Assembly: GCA_946902985.2 (NCBI GenBank) | Contig: OX336393.1 | Coordinates: 134,692,533-134,756,532, forward strand | DNA from: Meconema thalassinum | Taxonomy: Eukaryota; Arthropoda; Insecta; Orthoptera; Tettigoniidae | Length of the DNA: 64,000 bases | Direction: 5' to 3' | Position numbers and translations under genes: made by a program | Shown here: positions 44,703 through 56,442 of the stretch, piece after piece | Layout of the letters: every line of letters begins with the position of its first letter | Position numbering within the stretch: position 1 is the stretch's first letter | Notes under the pieces: model-generated | The model's database searches: none | What the model saw: the letters and a program-made list of their open reading frames with translations, nothing else | What the model was told of the DNA's origin: nothing

Positions 44703-46379
44703 CCCTAGTACGTGTTCCGTATCATAATTTTCCTGTTTTGTTGTATATTAAATACAGTATGCAGCCCTAATAGAAATTATATAAGATTCAGTGTGTTCCA
44801 CGTTTTTTTTTAAATTATTTTATTCATACGTTCTTTGCTTCCGTAGCCACTAATGTAGCAATGATACAATCAGTTGGTGAAGTGGTTGGGTGGAATATGG
44901 CGGCCGTGCGGACTTGGCCGCACTGTATAAAATATATAGTCGATTCTCACTGCTTGCTGTAGCGGCTGTAGATTGACCCATGTCTTAGCACCGAACTTAA
45001 CTATAATTTTTATTTCAGTTTATCTTTAAAAGCGCTCTTTGCATTCAGAGCTTCAAGATGACAATGTAAAATTCGAGGGGTGGGGAATAAAGAAGAAACA
45101 TTTATTTTTAAGGTAATATCATAAAGTACCATATGGAGATTTGCTATGTTTCATAAACGTTTGAAGAAGCAGAGATCGAAAAGAAAAAAAAAAAGAAAAA
45201 AAAGGAAATCTTCGAAATACGTAGACATGGCAACACTTCCCCGACGCCCAACTCCAGAAGGTCATTAAGCGTCCTTGCAGTACGATTACGTCAATTAAAC
45301 TATCTAATACAAAGGGCCGAAATACGAGTTTTTAAATCAATCAAACGAACACCAACGCCTAAACTGATTTCATATACCGGTATTGCGTGTAACGGTATCA
45401 AAGTTTAAAAATCTCGAAACGCTCGAAACTTCTTCGTACCAACTTCTACTACAAAGTAGGATGGATGTGGTCTGGAGAAGCCTAACATATCCACTGCCAA
45501 ATCATGCTTACCATTACCGTCCAAACATCAGCGTGATTTATAACTAGCAACTCGAGAAGAACTTGAGCATCTTGTTGTCTGAAAATTATATTAAATGCTT
45601 TCATCTATCGAGCACAATTATATTTAGCTTTTGCTCAACAGCCTGTGGGGATTCCCCTCAAACCAATTGCGCATCGCGCCTGCGCGATATACAAGTGATA
45701 TTTTTTATTTCTTCGAACTGTTCACATATTCTTTGGTTCACATTGACCCCTATTCTTTGTTGACCTTGAGGTGGTTTTATAACCTTCACTGAAATTTACA
45801 TTGGTAATAATTGATATATAGGCTACATTGATATAGCAATCCTTTGGATAGTACGGTAATAGACAATCATCATATTATTCGATCCTTTCGTTCAGAAAGT
45901 AATTCACATGAGTTCAGGATCAGAAGAGAACGTTGGAGCTGATTGCCGGATGTTTTCTTACACAGAAGCAACGCGCTCGAATACTGATGTTCGCCAAAGA
46001 GAGGTTAACGAAGAAATTGCGTGAGTGCCCTTTATGTTAACTATATGCATGTGAGTTTCGTACCGTAGGTACCGGTACTCCTTTTTGGAAACTCTTGACA
46101 AGATTTGTAATACGGTACGATGGTATTCCAGCCGAATTGTATTTTGTAGGCGAGAACTCAATATTTGGCGTTCTATGCGGATTATAATAATTTTGAATGA
46201 TCTGTACTACCGTACCGTATTGACTATTGACATACACAGTGTGTGTAATAAATTAATAATATTGGATCATGTATCTAACCGTGATAGGCCTACGTAGGCC
46301 TATTGAGCATTTGCATTATGAATATTCATCCCTGAAGTGGCACGACGCGACATTTTTCAGATATAGTAGGCCTAGGCTA
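44131..46379. other. Anonymous DNA with a (TA)n microsatellite
   Basis: Short frames (44403-44624, 45563-45763) carry no motif. 44880-44990 is moderately GC-rich with TATAAAATATATAG at 44927, but no gene follows that I can recognise. Confidence 0.4.
44666..44700. repeat. (TA)n microsatellite
   Basis: About 17 uninterrupted TA units following an A run. Confidence 0.95.
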
Positions 46380-47122
46380 CAATAGAATCTTGGGGCTCTA
46401 GGTTGTCCGGATTAAACAAAATAACCGTTGAAATGAGCCAAGGTAGCCTATACCATATATTTATACACACTGTTCAGTAAAAAGATCATGTACAGTACCA
46501 TACCGTACAATATCTTTAAATTTAAGAAAGATGAATGTTTTTAGTACTGTAGGCTATACAAGATACACGGTAATGCAATACCGTACAGTACTATGCCCTA
46601 CAAAACTGGCGCAGCACAGAATTAGAACATGGCAATCAAGGCACACCTTCTTTGACCTCACTCTTGACATGCTTACTGGTTTGATGAAACTGCTCATCTT
46701 TTGTTGTCTTCCTTTGACATTAATTTCTTTAATACAGGAATTAACTCACGCAGATGCCTCAAATGTTCGTAATATGCAGATATGTCGTTTTTCATTCTTA
46801 TCTACAACATATTTATTGACAATGTTTAGATGGTCTTTAATTTCATTAAGTACCGGTATTAGCTTAGGGCTAATAATATCACTTGCTCCATCCTGGTCAT
46901 ATTCATCCGTTTCAGTCTTGGGAGAGTGTGGTTGAATCATGCCAAGCAGGTCAACAACTTGCGGCAGTAACTGTGTAGTTTACAACATTGTGTTAGAGCC
47001 GTAACTGAGCTTTATACTGTGATTGCAATTTATATATTACCATTACTGTACATGTTATTAAAAGGCTGTCTGGATTAAGCGAAGTCGGATTAATATGGGT
47101 CCAGTTTAATGAGGTTTTACTG
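46380..47122 (-). mobile_element. Decayed Tigger/pogo-like remnant
   Basis: The right end read inward is CAGTAAAACCTCATTAAACTGG...TTAATCCGACTTCG, a typical Tigger-type end next to TA (47123-47124). The left end CAATAGAATCTTGGGG...GTCCGGATTAAAC also follows TA (46378-46379) but is diverged. On the minus strand 46940-46640 reads SPKLIPVLNEIKDHLNIVNKYVVDKN and, after stops, QQKMSSFIKP, which resembles the C-terminal tail of Tigger transposases. Most of the transposase is missing. Confidence 0.5.
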
Positions 47123-47124
47123 TA

Positions 47125-47745
47125 TTTGTGATTTCGACCTACACTATTAACAGGCGATTGTTTTTCATAAGGACAGGCCCAGGAGTGTAGCCAGGATGTT
47201 TTTCTTTTTTAGGGAAGGTGGGGGCTCATACCATTACATAAATTAGCAGCATCCATAAATTTACAAAACCATGACCAGAGATGAACTTTTAAATCTCACA
47301 GTAAAATTATAATAAAACTGGAGGTGACCTAATCCTGGGGAAAAAAATCATTAACTACTGAAATTAGCCAAAATACCTGTGGTGATGGTCGGGAAAAAAT
47401 CTAGAGATGATGCAGTAATAGATGTTTACTCCTCCGCTGTCTATAACCCACCCACTATCCCCTTTTTTTGATCACGACATACAGTACATGAAATTCCAGC
47501 TGAGTCCGCCATTGTACGCCTCATTTAGGGACAAGAACAGTATTGCCAACGCTACGCATACGGTACAGTAAGGTAATTGCACCAATAGTTGTCATGTTAA
47601 GACTGATTTAGTCAAGAAAATATATATATCTTATACCTTTTGGTAATTTAAATCAACAAGACCACTGTACCTAACCTCAAACACTAGGAAACTCTGAATG
47701 TCGAAAGTATTAGTTTTCGTTGTTGTTTTTTTTTAATGTGCTTTT
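47125..47745. other. Anonymous DNA
   Basis: 47172-47230 (GGAGTGTAGCCAGGATG...GGGGGCTCATACC) looks like a single decayed hAT end but no partner or duplication was found. Nothing else. Confidence 0.4.
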
Positions 47746-48520
47746 GCGCTAGTAATCGTCACGATGTATTTAGATTTTTCCAATATTCGTCACCCGTTTG
47801 CACCAATTGTCGTCACATTGTTCGTTGTCCTTATCTGCTGTTTATAATGCATTTCTGTCAATATTGTTGCGTTAGGCTCCGATTTATTGACATGTAGGCT
47901 AACATTTACGAATAATGCAGTAACAGTAATTATTTAAAAAAGGAAAAGACAAAAAATCGGCAATCGTGAATGGCGGGTAGACATACGGGCATGAAAAGAT
48001 GGTAATTCTGCTCTAAACACATTTATTTTTATTTATATATTTCTTAAAGTCCATTAGAAATACAATAATAATAATAATAATAATATTAATAATAATTGAA
48101 ATTCGAACAATATAACCACAAGAACGTGTATTGATGTAAGCTTCCCCGACTGGTGTTCAAGAGCGAATGGTCATTTTTCGGGCTGTTATGCCGTGATCTT
48201 TTTTTTTTCTTTTCTTTTTCTGGGGGATGGGAGGCGTAGTCACATAAAAAGTGAGACCAGACCATGGCATATGATAACGTCTGCGTTGAACACTCGCCGA
48301 GGGTCTGACAAGATAGACTGACTGCAAGTCGCTTTCCACCAAATAACTGTAGGTTTTAATTTGATGTTCTGTAATTGCAGCACGGTTTACTGTCAAATTT
48401 TGAGGGGTTCATAAAGACAGGCTTGGATTTCTTTTTAGGAAAGATTCACACCATTTCCTCCCTGGCCGCCCATCTTTGAAAGGAGAGTCCCTCTTCAATT
48501 CTTTTGTGAGGCACTGGACA

Positions 48521-48763
48521 CTATTTTACAAATCGTCCTTTGTTACCGGTAACCCCGCTTTTCCTAGTGAGATTACCCATTGAACTAACACCCTTTGTTA
48601 AAAAGGAACTTGGCCCCATCTTCCTCTCTCTAGTTTTTCCTTTAATTTTGTCAGAGAGGGCGTTTCTCGGAACACTATTCCTCTCTGCGGCCGTTGCAAT
48701 ACTCATGCCGTCTTCCTCAACGGCCTTAATAGCAGCTTCCATTTGCTGAATATCGTAGGCCAA
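48521..48763 (-). pseudogene. psq/CENP-B-type helix-turn-helix fragment of a pogo-like transposase
   Basis: The frame reads MEAAIKAVEEDGMSIATAAERNSVPRNALSDKIKGK followed by RERKMGPSSFLTK. This is the pipsqueak helix-turn-helix as found at the N-terminus of pogo-like transposases and in Pipsqueak-family regulators; the KMGP(S/A) block after it favours the transposase. The frame becomes unrecognisable after about 65 residues. A host BTB-psq factor is a less likely alternative because no BTB or second psq repeat is nearby. Confidence 0.65.
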
Positions 48764-48959
48764 TTGAGAAATGTGCGTTTTAACATATTGCTTGAAAGTA
48801 AAGATTTAGTCTTAGAATATATTTTTCATCTCAATTTAAAAAGAATACTCTTTAGTACACCTAAAAACCCTAGGTCTAGACCTACTGATAATAATAATGT
48901 TATTTGTTTTACGTCACTTTTAACTACCGCGACTTTTAGAGACTGACAGGGCTCCTTCA

Positions 48960-49065
48960 TATGTGAGCACCCTCAAATTCCAGATGACTGCGCCAGGATT
49001 CGATCCTGCAACAGCAAGCAAGAACTGTACCGCTGAGCCACGCAGCCAGCCTAGACCTACGGCCG
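48960..49065 (-). mobile_element. tRNA-like SINE head, inverted
   Basis: On the minus strand GGCTGCGTGGCTCAGCGGTACAG resembles an A box and GCAGGATCGAATCCTGGCGCAG a B box. It does not continue into a recognisable body on the left beyond about 48960. Confidence 0.55.
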
Positions 49066-49074
49066 TCAAAAAGA

Positions 49075-49984
49075 CAGATCTACATAATAACAGCACACTG
49101 TAAATGTTTATTGGTTCTGAAACGTTAACGCAAACTTTAACATTATCGTGCACTAGTGTTCGTCACGCATGTGTTCTAAAGATCATCAGCAATGACGAAT
49201 ATTGGACACGATGATCAAACAACAATTTAATTAATGCACGGTGCTTCAGGACTACATTATAAGTATATTGCCGCTGATAGTTAGGTCTTACAAGGAGAAA
49301 TGACAGTGTGCCAGTTTTCGTCACAAATGACGAGCATTGGTAAAGTGCGTTTTTTTTTTTAAACCAGTGTTCGTCACCAGCATTTCTAACCAAACTAGGA
49401 ACGTGAGCACGAAATAGCAAATCGCATATGTTACAGAAACAACTACCAACTATATCACACACTTGTAACATTTTAAAATGTCGGAACATAACACGGTTGC
49501 ACATAATTAACTCGTGTGCCTGCTTAGCACTTGCGAGAAGCAATATGCCGCGTCAAGACAGCTCAACTCACAGGAGATGTTTGACGCTGGGAATCACCTA
49601 GTACATCGCACGCATGATTTCGCAAAGTTGCTCCTTATCGGCAACGAAGGTATGACAAATCTCGTAAGACTTGGTGCGTTGCGAAAGACCTGTTTTCATA
49701 CTTATTATATGTACTTATATACGAGAGTGACGACTATTGGCTCGGTGACGAAAACTGGTACAGTTACCTTACTTCATCATATGCGGTATCGTAAAACAGA
49801 AAAATGCCGCCAAGTTCCAGTCTTAAGTTTGACATGGATTGTGCGAGTTGCGAAAAAACAATTTTCAATTTCATATTCGCTAAAACTCAATTTCAATAAT
49901 ATTGATCCAAACTAACGGTTTTTACCTAGCCCAATATTTTCATTGAGACCAATGGTGTTTGCCTAGACCAATATTGTTACGTAG
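49075..49984. other. Right part of the motif-array element and anonymous DNA
   Basis: Frames 49163-49543 (minus) and 49514-49915 (plus) are open but show no domain; both contain VTKTGT encoded by the repeated GTGACGAAAACTGGTAC-type motif, so their openness is partly a repeat effect. 49930-49975 has two ACCAAT(A/G)TT/GT motifs. Confidence 0.4.
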
Positions 49985-50014
49985 CGCATTAGCTACTAGA
50001 CTTGACTTAATTCC

Positions 50015-50696
50015 TTAAACTCCTGTTGAGGAGCATAGGGCCGAAACAAGGGTTCGCCATCTGGTTCTATTGCGTGCTGTGGATTTTATCTTTCCCCACA
50101 AGTATCCAAGCTGCTCGCTCTCTTCCTCCACTGATCTTCTCCATGTCATTCTAGGTCTTCCTCTTCTCCTTTGGTCCTGAGGATTCCTCTCCATGGCTTG
50201 TTTAGCAATGCTGACATCAGATCTGCGCAGTGTATGGCCAATCCATTGCCATTTTCTTCTCTTGATCTGTTGTTCGACCGGCAGTTGATCTGTCATTATC
50301 CACAATTCCTCATTTGACACCACCTCTGGCCAGTGTATTCCTAAGATGTTCTGAAGACATTTATTTACAAATGTCTGGATCTTTCATGTCAAGGATTTGG
50401 TCACTTTCCAAGTTTCACATGCATACAGCAGCACCAATTTGACATTGCTATTGAAAATCCGTAATTTTGTTCTTTTACTGAGTTCTTTGGACCTCCATAT
50501 GGGACAAAGTGTTGCAAAAGCACCCCTAGATTTATTCAAACGGCTGTTAACATCTTCTTCTGCCCCTCCATTCGCCGTTACAATGCTTTCTAGATAGCAG
50601 AAGCTATTCACCCTTTCTATGACCTGTCCATCGAGTTGCAATGATGTACAGTTGCGGTTCCTCACCTGCATGTCTTTGGTCTTATTAATATTAATC
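50015..50696 (-). pseudogene. LINE-D C-terminal region
   Basis: INKTKDMQ continues the RT thumb from 53952 across the hAT. Then LDGQVIERVNSFCYLESIV, GGAEEDVNSRLNKSRGAF, LRIFNSNVKLVLLYACETWK, and after a frame change LPVEQQIKRRKWQWIGHTLR and RRRGRPRMTWRRSVEEE, ending near WRTLVSALCSS. The R-R-K-W-x-W-I-G-H-x-L-R and R-G-R-P-R-x-T-W-R-R blocks are standard at the C-terminus of insect LINE ORF2 proteins. Frameshift between 50384 and 50323. Confidence 0.85.
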
Positions 50697-51379
50697 CATA
50701 CCTACCAACTTTTACGGTTTATCCGTAAAATTTACGGAAATTGCAGCATTTTACGGTTTTACGGATGAACGGTGTCATTTTACGATTTCGCGGACAAATA
50801 TTTGAAACGATAATTAACATTCAATAATCCTTCCCACTTCCGTACAATCGATTGTTTGCGTGGGACGAAGGCAAGTCCATGATGCTCGATAACTTGTTCT
50901 TTGATATGATTGGTACTTTTAACCGTGTGATGTTTGTGTCATCATTATAATTGAATTTGAAGTCGGGATAACAGCTCTTCCATGTGAATCTTAGGTGTCG
51001 AAAGGCTCTGCTTCGCAAATTCTTTGTTCCGCTCCATTCGCTCGTTGTGATTTAACCCATATTCTTTGACCACGTGAGTTGTTCATTGTTCCCGAAGTTG
51101 GCGCTCCTTAATGTTTTCGTCTTTTAAGGTTAAGGCATATTTCAATGAAATGTTCGAGTTTTTGTGCTATAACTTCGTGCTTTGCAGTTTCCTGTATTCC
51201 TTGGACTAATTACATTCATTCCACATGCGTGTGTGTTTTCTTCTACCATGTGCATATTCTTTCTTCACGAGGTTGGTGTCGTGTTCGTTTAATGGTTTAA
51301 GACTTTGTGTGCTTTGACATGTTTTAATGAAGTGTTGGCTGTCTTAAGTATTTTATGTTATAATTTTATGTGACATTCA

Positions 51380-52435
51380 GTGATCCAAGTTCCTTTCGAT
51401 GTTTTATTAGATATCGAGAATGAACAAATCAACAAGAAACAGTACTTCCAGACATTTAAAGAATCATACTCTGTTGATTTTCCATGCATACTAAAATCAA
51501 GAAAGGGAGATAAATTTGCCTTTTGCATGGTATGTGGGTGTGATATTAATATTGCACATGGTGGAAAAAACGATTTAAGTAATCATGTGAAGTGCGGTAA
51601 ACACATATGTTAAATCGAAGGAAGATAGCAAGAAAATCAACTCCTTTTTTGATAAGTCTGGAAACGTTGACAGTGACGTAATTAGGGCCGAGTGTATGTT
51701 TACTTCCTTTTTAGTGGAACACAATGTGCCCTTAAATGTGGCTGATCATGCTGGTGCTTTATTTAAGAAGATGTTTCCCACATCAAAAGTTGCAAAGAAA
51801 TATAGTTGTGGTCGCACGAAAACAACATGCATTGTAAATAAAATGGCAAAAAATGCATCATCTGAAGTTGTTAAGTGCCTTCAGAAAGGACCAATTTCTT
51901 TGTCAACGGATGGAAGCAATGATACGAATGCCAAGTTGTATCCTATTGTTGTTACAATCTATGATGTTCCGCAGGAAAAAGTAGTGAGCACTGTGCTATC
52001 CATACCAGCGTTGGACGGGGACTCAACAGGGCGAAACATAGGTAACCTGATGTTATCACAGCTGAGTTCTCATAATATACCAATTGAAAACTGTGTGGCT
52101 TTCTGCTCCAATAATGCTCCTGTTACGATAGGACACAAAAATGGATTTTCAGCAGTTCTGAAGGAAGTTCATCCAGGTATTGCCATCATAGGTTGCATTT
52201 GCCACCTGATTAATCTAGCAGCTGAAAAAGATGCTGGTAGATTACCAGTTAAAGTGGATGAGATCCTTGTTGATATATTTCATTTCTTAGAGAAGAGTGT
52301 AAAGAGAAAAGAATGCATTCAGAAATTTCAGAACTTGCACAATAAAGAGGCAAAGAAAATTCTGAAGCATGTATCTACTAGGTGGTTATCTTTAGGCAGA
52401 TGTTTGGATAGACTACTGGACCAGTGGAATCTGCT

Positions 52436-52476
<41 letters not shown>

Positions 52477-53475
52477 AAGGAGGAAGTAATATTATGTAGG
52501 CTACCCAAAACATTTCCACAAGCTTGACATCTTTCAGAATTCCTAAAGTTGAACAAAGTGGATCCAAAGAGTATCAGAAGAAGAGAATTCTTGATTCTGC
52601 TACTACTCATGTCCCTAAAAGAATAGCATATTCTTCCAAATGTGACAAACCCATCCTAAAAAGTAAGACTTCTGCTACAACTCATGACGAAAAATTGTTT
52701 TATGTTCCTGTCCTCAAATTTGAACAAAGCCTTTTGCACTTTCCTTCATGTGACTATTCCTGTATTTGACAAATTGAATGTTGCCCTTCTGACTTCTTCC
52801 CCACAAGTTCACTTGTTATTAGCACTTCTGATGGATTTGCTAAAGCAGCTGTTCACCTAGTTTGTTAAGCCCAAAATTGTCAAAAGCTCCTCATTGCTTG
52901 AAGTTGAGTACAACTTGATTCAAAATCAAAGATGTGATGATGAGTTAGTTATTTTTATTGGCATTCAAACTTCGAACATAGTGAATAATCTCCAGGATAC
53001 AGATAAATCCCTTTTCTTTTCATCAGTGAGAAACTACTTTTGTACTGCCTGTGACTACATCATCAACAAGTTTCCACTCAAGGATGACGTGTTAAAGAAT
53101 GCTCAAGTTGCTAGGTTAGACAAAATTGAAGATGCACAGTTTTCTTCCATTCGTTTTTTTTTCTTGGAAAAGTTTCCTATCATGTTATGCAAGGAAGAGA
53201 ATAAAACTACAGATGAGGTGGTGAATGAGCTTCAGAGGCAGTTCACAGCTCTTCAGGTAGATGACACTTTGGCTGCACATCAAGATGCTGCAAGTGATTC
53301 CAGATGGGCACAAATATCAAGAATTCGTGGAGCCGATGGACTTCTTAAGTATAACCTAATTTCTAGAGTAATGCTCTCTATTCTCACCATACCCCATAGC
53401 AATGCAGAATGTGAACGTGTTTTCAGCCTTGTGAAGAAAAATAGAGCACAGTTCAGATCATCCATGTCCAATTAA
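51380..53475 (+). pseudogene. hAT-2 transposase, frameshifted
   Basis: 51380-51613 has a BED-like finger (FAFCMVCGCDINIAHGGKNDLSNHVKCGKH). 51696-52430 reads VADHAGALFKKMFPTSKVAKK, GPISLSTDGSNDTNAKLYPIVV (first catalytic Asp), ENCVAFCSNNAPVTIGHKNGF, CICHLINLAAEKDAG and HVSTRWLSLGRCLDRLL. A (CTTT)n run then disrupts the frame; 52524-52769 is another scrap. 52894-53475 holds the C-terminus with SRVMLSILTIPHSNAECERVFSLVKKNR (catalytic Glu). In the second block this copy has SNNAPV where hAT relatives usually carry an Asp in SDNA, so a catalytic residue is probably lost. At least three frame changes. Confidence 0.85.
52433..52476. repeat. (CTTT)n microsatellite inside the hAT-2 transposase
   Basis: About ten CTTT units, reading LSFFLSFFLSFF in the transposase frame. 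It sits directly after the conserved TRWLSLGRCLDRLL block. Confidence 0.95.
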
Positions 53476-53926
53476 TCTCTGGAGTCTATTTCTAAATTGA
53501 AGACCAGGAGTTCTGGTCCCTGTTACGACAAAACATTTTCTCAAGACTTTTTGCAGGAAGCTAAAAAGGCCACAACCATGACTTTAAAGTTGAACTAGTA
53601 TGTGATTTGCAGTGTGTATTATATTATTTCTTGCCTGTGTTACGTTAAACCAGTTTTATTGTGTAAAGCCTTTTTTCAATTATCGTATATCTGCTTAATT
53701 TATCAAACCAATATTCACCACGCCTGCTGCTGATTAACATGGATTTCTTCTTGATTGTTACGTTCATCTACAAATCATGTAAGTAGGTATGATTTCATTG
53801 AAGTATCCGTTAAAAGCATGAATTATTGTATTTTGTAGCCCAGAAGTATTATTATTTTCGTCAAGCCGGGGTATGTCGAAAATCGTTAGATTTTTTGTCG
53901 CGATTGAGTTTTACTGATAGCTCTTT

Positions 53927-55282
53927 TCAAAAGTTGGCAGGTACGTTAATCCGAAGTCCGATTTCCTGTGCTTCAGCTTTTAGATCATTGAGCTTAGTTT
54001 TCATATCTCTGCAAATGTGGGCCAGTAAGCATATGTCATCAGCAAAATCCAAGAATTCCAGTCGTTGAGTAAGATTCCATTGGATGCCCAATCGACGATT
54101 CATTGCGTTTTTCATAACAACATCAAGGGTCATGAGGAACAATATAGGTGAAAGTAGGCATCCTTGTTTCACACCGGACTTAACTTAAATCGGTTCCGTC
54201 AAATGTCCTCTATGTTCCACCTGGCACGTGTAACTATCATACATGCACTGGACTAGGCTGATGATCCTTTTGGGGATGCCAAACATCTTCATTCCTCTCC
54301 AGATCTTAGTCCTGAAAATGCTGTCTAAAGCCTTCTCGAAATCAATGAAGAGCATATATTCAGAGACGATTGGTATTCCGCTGATAGTTCTGCAATTATC
54401 CGTAGAGTGTTAATCTGGTTCGCCTGCTCTTTTCGCAGCTTGCTGTGCACATAAGCTTTAATCCCGTCAAGGATGATTCGTGAGAGAACCTTACTGGTTA
54501 CTGAAAGTAGTGTATTGCCCATCCAGTTATCACAAACGGACGGGTCCCCTCTCTTCGGAAGTTTAATGAGCAGCCCTTTGTTCCATTTCTTGGGGAAAGT
54601 CTCGTTTTCCCAAATGGCAGTGATTAATGGAAGTAGCTGATCTGCAGATACATCAGGATTTGCTTTGAGAGCTTCAGGAGTAATATTATCCAGTCCTGGA
54701 GCTTCCCCATTCTTTAAGTGTTTGATGGATTTTACTATCTCCTGATTTGTCGGTACATCACTGCTGATCCTTCAGTCATCCTGGATCTCTTCGTCTCCCT
54801 GTTCTAGCTCCCCACTGTCTTCTGTTATCCGGTTGAGCACTTCATTAAAATGACCTCTCCATCTCTTCATCTGCTCTTCTTCGGAGGTAAGGAGAATGCC
54901 ATTTCTATTCTTAATTGGCTTGTTGCCATCAAATTTCTTGTTAGACAGTTGTCTTGTGATGGTATAAACAGTTCTTGCATTACCTACTTCCGCTGGATGC
55001 TCAGCTTCTGTAGCTAGTTTATTGGCAAACGCCCTCTTATCCCTACGAAAACAGTGCTTAACAAATCGAATAATAGCAGAGTATTCCTTGTGGGTTCTCT
55101 CTTTGGCATCACGTGTTTTGCAGCATTCTTTCTGGTTTTAGCAATTCTTCTTTCTTTGATTAAGTTCCAGGTATCTTGTGAAATCCAGTCAGGTCTTCCT
55201 TTCTGTTTTAATCCAAGAACCGCCTCGCAAGTTGAATTTAGCATTTCTCTGGTCTTAATCCATTTTTTGTCAATATCCTCAA
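53927..55282 (-). pseudogene. LINE-D linker and reverse transcriptase, 5' and middle parts
   Basis: From 55282 down: IDKKWIKTREMLNSTCEAVLG, GRPDWISQDTWNLIKERR, then broken frames through the pre-RT region, VTSKVLSRIILDGIKAYV with RKEQA, a FIDFEKAFDS-like palm strand near 54330, VKQGCLLSPILFLMTLDVV and the catalytic FLDFADDICLLAH (54020-54050), ending KAEAQEIGLRIN at 53952 where the hAT is inserted. Many stops and frameshifts; FADD is preserved. Confidence 0.85.
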
Positions 55283-56298
55283 AGAAATGTTGGAAATGGT
55301 GCAAGCAATGTACCACAACTGTGTTAGCAGGGTACTGACCCCAGTTGGAAAGACAGATTGGTTTAGGACCAAGACTGGACTAAGACAGGGGAGTGTGCTG
55401 TCACCTCTCTTGTTCATAATGGTGATGGATGAAATTGTAAAGGAAACAAAGGAAGCATAAGGACATAAAGAAATGAAGTTACTGTTATTTGCAGATGATA
55501 TTGTGGTCTGGGGAAGGTACACCGAAAAAGTGCAAAAATAACTAGATGCACTGAACGAAAATATTCAGAAGTACAGCCTGAAAATCAGTACAGAGAAAAG
55601 CAAGACCATGGTGATGACAAGAGGGGAAAGACAAGGAAAGGGCACTGTGAAAATTGGAAGTCAGAGTTTGGAAATTGTGGACACGTTCAAATACCTAGGA
55701 AGTGAATTGATGCAAACTGGTAGGTTGGACATGGAGATTGGCAGGAGGGTACAGCAGAGCAATGCATTCTATCAAAGTATAAGAAAACTTGTTTGGGATA
55801 AGGAAGTACCAAGGAAAAGCAAGGAGGTAATGTATAAAGTGTACTATGTTCCCATATTAACTTATGCAGCTGAGACTTGGACCCTGACAAGCAGGCAAGA
55901 GAGTAGAATCCAAGCCAGTGAAATTAAATTCCTAAGAAGTATGATAGGAAAGACAAGGAAAGACAGAGTGAGGAATGAAGATGTTAGGAAGGAAGTTGGG
56001 ATGGGAAAACTAAATGAGAGAATTGAGAAGAATAAACTAAGGTGGTTTGGACATGTAAAAAGGATGGAGGAAAATAGAATACCAAGACAGCTGCTGGAGG
56101 CAAAGTGCAAGGGTAAGAGAGCAAGAGGAAGACCTAGAACAAGGTGGATGATTCAGTGAAGAACAGCGTAAGAAAAAGAAATCTGGACTGGGACAAGATC
56201 GTGGAAGAAGAATGGTGGAAGGACAGAGGAAAGTGGAGAAGTGCCATAAATACCCCGACCCGGCAGGAGCTGGATAAGGGGAAATGATGATCATGATG
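55283..56298 (+). mobile_element. LINE-E, 5'-truncated, inserted antisense in LINE-D
   Basis: Perfect 8-bp duplication ATCCTCAA at 55275-55282 and 56299-56306; removing the copy restores the LINE-D codons EEVEDIDKKW. Starts inside the RT at EMLEMVQAMYHNCVS and ends in GATGATCATGATGAT, the simple 3' tail of this LINE type. Related to LINE-B by its C-terminus. Confidence 0.9.
55285..56159 (+). pseudogene. LINE-E reverse transcriptase 3' half
   Basis: VGKTDWFRTKTGLRQGSVLSPLLFIMVMDEIVKE, then a TAA (about 55458), MKLLLFADDIVVWGR (catalytic FADD), a second stop near 55541, and an open stretch 55608-56159 with SLEIVDTFKYLGSEL, YYVPILTYAAETWTLTSR, LRWFGHVKRMEENRIPRQLLEAKCKGKRARGRPRTRW. All in one frame, so only point stops break it. 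The terminal RGRPRTRW motif matches LINE-B-type relatives. Confidence 0.85.
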
Positions 56299-56306
56299 AT
56301 CCTCAA

Positions 56307-56442
56307 CCTCTTCCTGCCCCAGCTTACCTAACACTTCGAACTGGTTACGGAGTTCTATAGAGATCTCTTCTTTGATGGTTGTCTCCTTGAGTCTTCCAAT
56401 GTTATATTGCACTCTTCCATACTCCTCTGCTCTCCTTACTAT
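56307..56442 (-). pseudogene. LINE-D linker fragment between LINE-E and the LTR element
   Basis: Reads IVRRAEEYGRVQYNIGRL, TTIKEEISIELRNQFEVLGKLGQEEVE. In this LINE type the stretch follows the SDHHLV endonuclease end (63985-63930) and precedes DIDKKW (55274), and both joins are in frame. Confidence 0.85.

Larger units (their letters stand above)
47746..49765. mobile_element. Unclassified DNA-transposon candidate with inverted arrays of a 14-bp motif
   Basis: CCAATANTCGTCAC-like motifs point rightward at 47780-47793 and 47803-47816, and leftward at 49192-49205, 49327-49340 and 49727-49740. Additional TCGTCAC/GTGACGA half motifs lie at about 47748, 49159, 49318, 49371 and 49757. Arrays of short motifs in opposite orientation at two ends are typical of transposase binding sites. 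A psq-type helix-turn-helix frame lies between. I could not define exact ends or a duplication. Confidence 0.4.
50697..53945 (+). mobile_element. hAT-2: 3.2-kb hAT transposon in LINE-D
   Basis: Ends CATACCTACCAACTTTT (50697) and AAAAGTTGGCAGGTACG (ending 53945), inverted with two mismatches in 17. A perfect 6-bp duplication TTAATC lies at 50691-50696 and 53946-53951; six rather than eight bases is confirmed because the LINE-D frame (GLRININKTKDM) is restored exactly. The left end is rich in ACGG/CCGT motifs (TTTTACGGTTTATCCG). Transposase on the plus strand. Confidence 0.9.

Noticed and set aside
47172..47230. hAT terminal repeat-like GGAGTGTAGCCAGGATG
   Set aside because: No inverted partner or 8-bp duplication found within several kb.
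49514..49915. 133-codon plus frame opposite a 126-codon minus frame
   Set aside because: No domain; both contain repeated VTKTGT encoded by the motif array, so repeats explain them.
52413..52610. Minus frame with KERKKERKK repeats
   Set aside because: Product of the (CTTT)n microsatellite read backwards.
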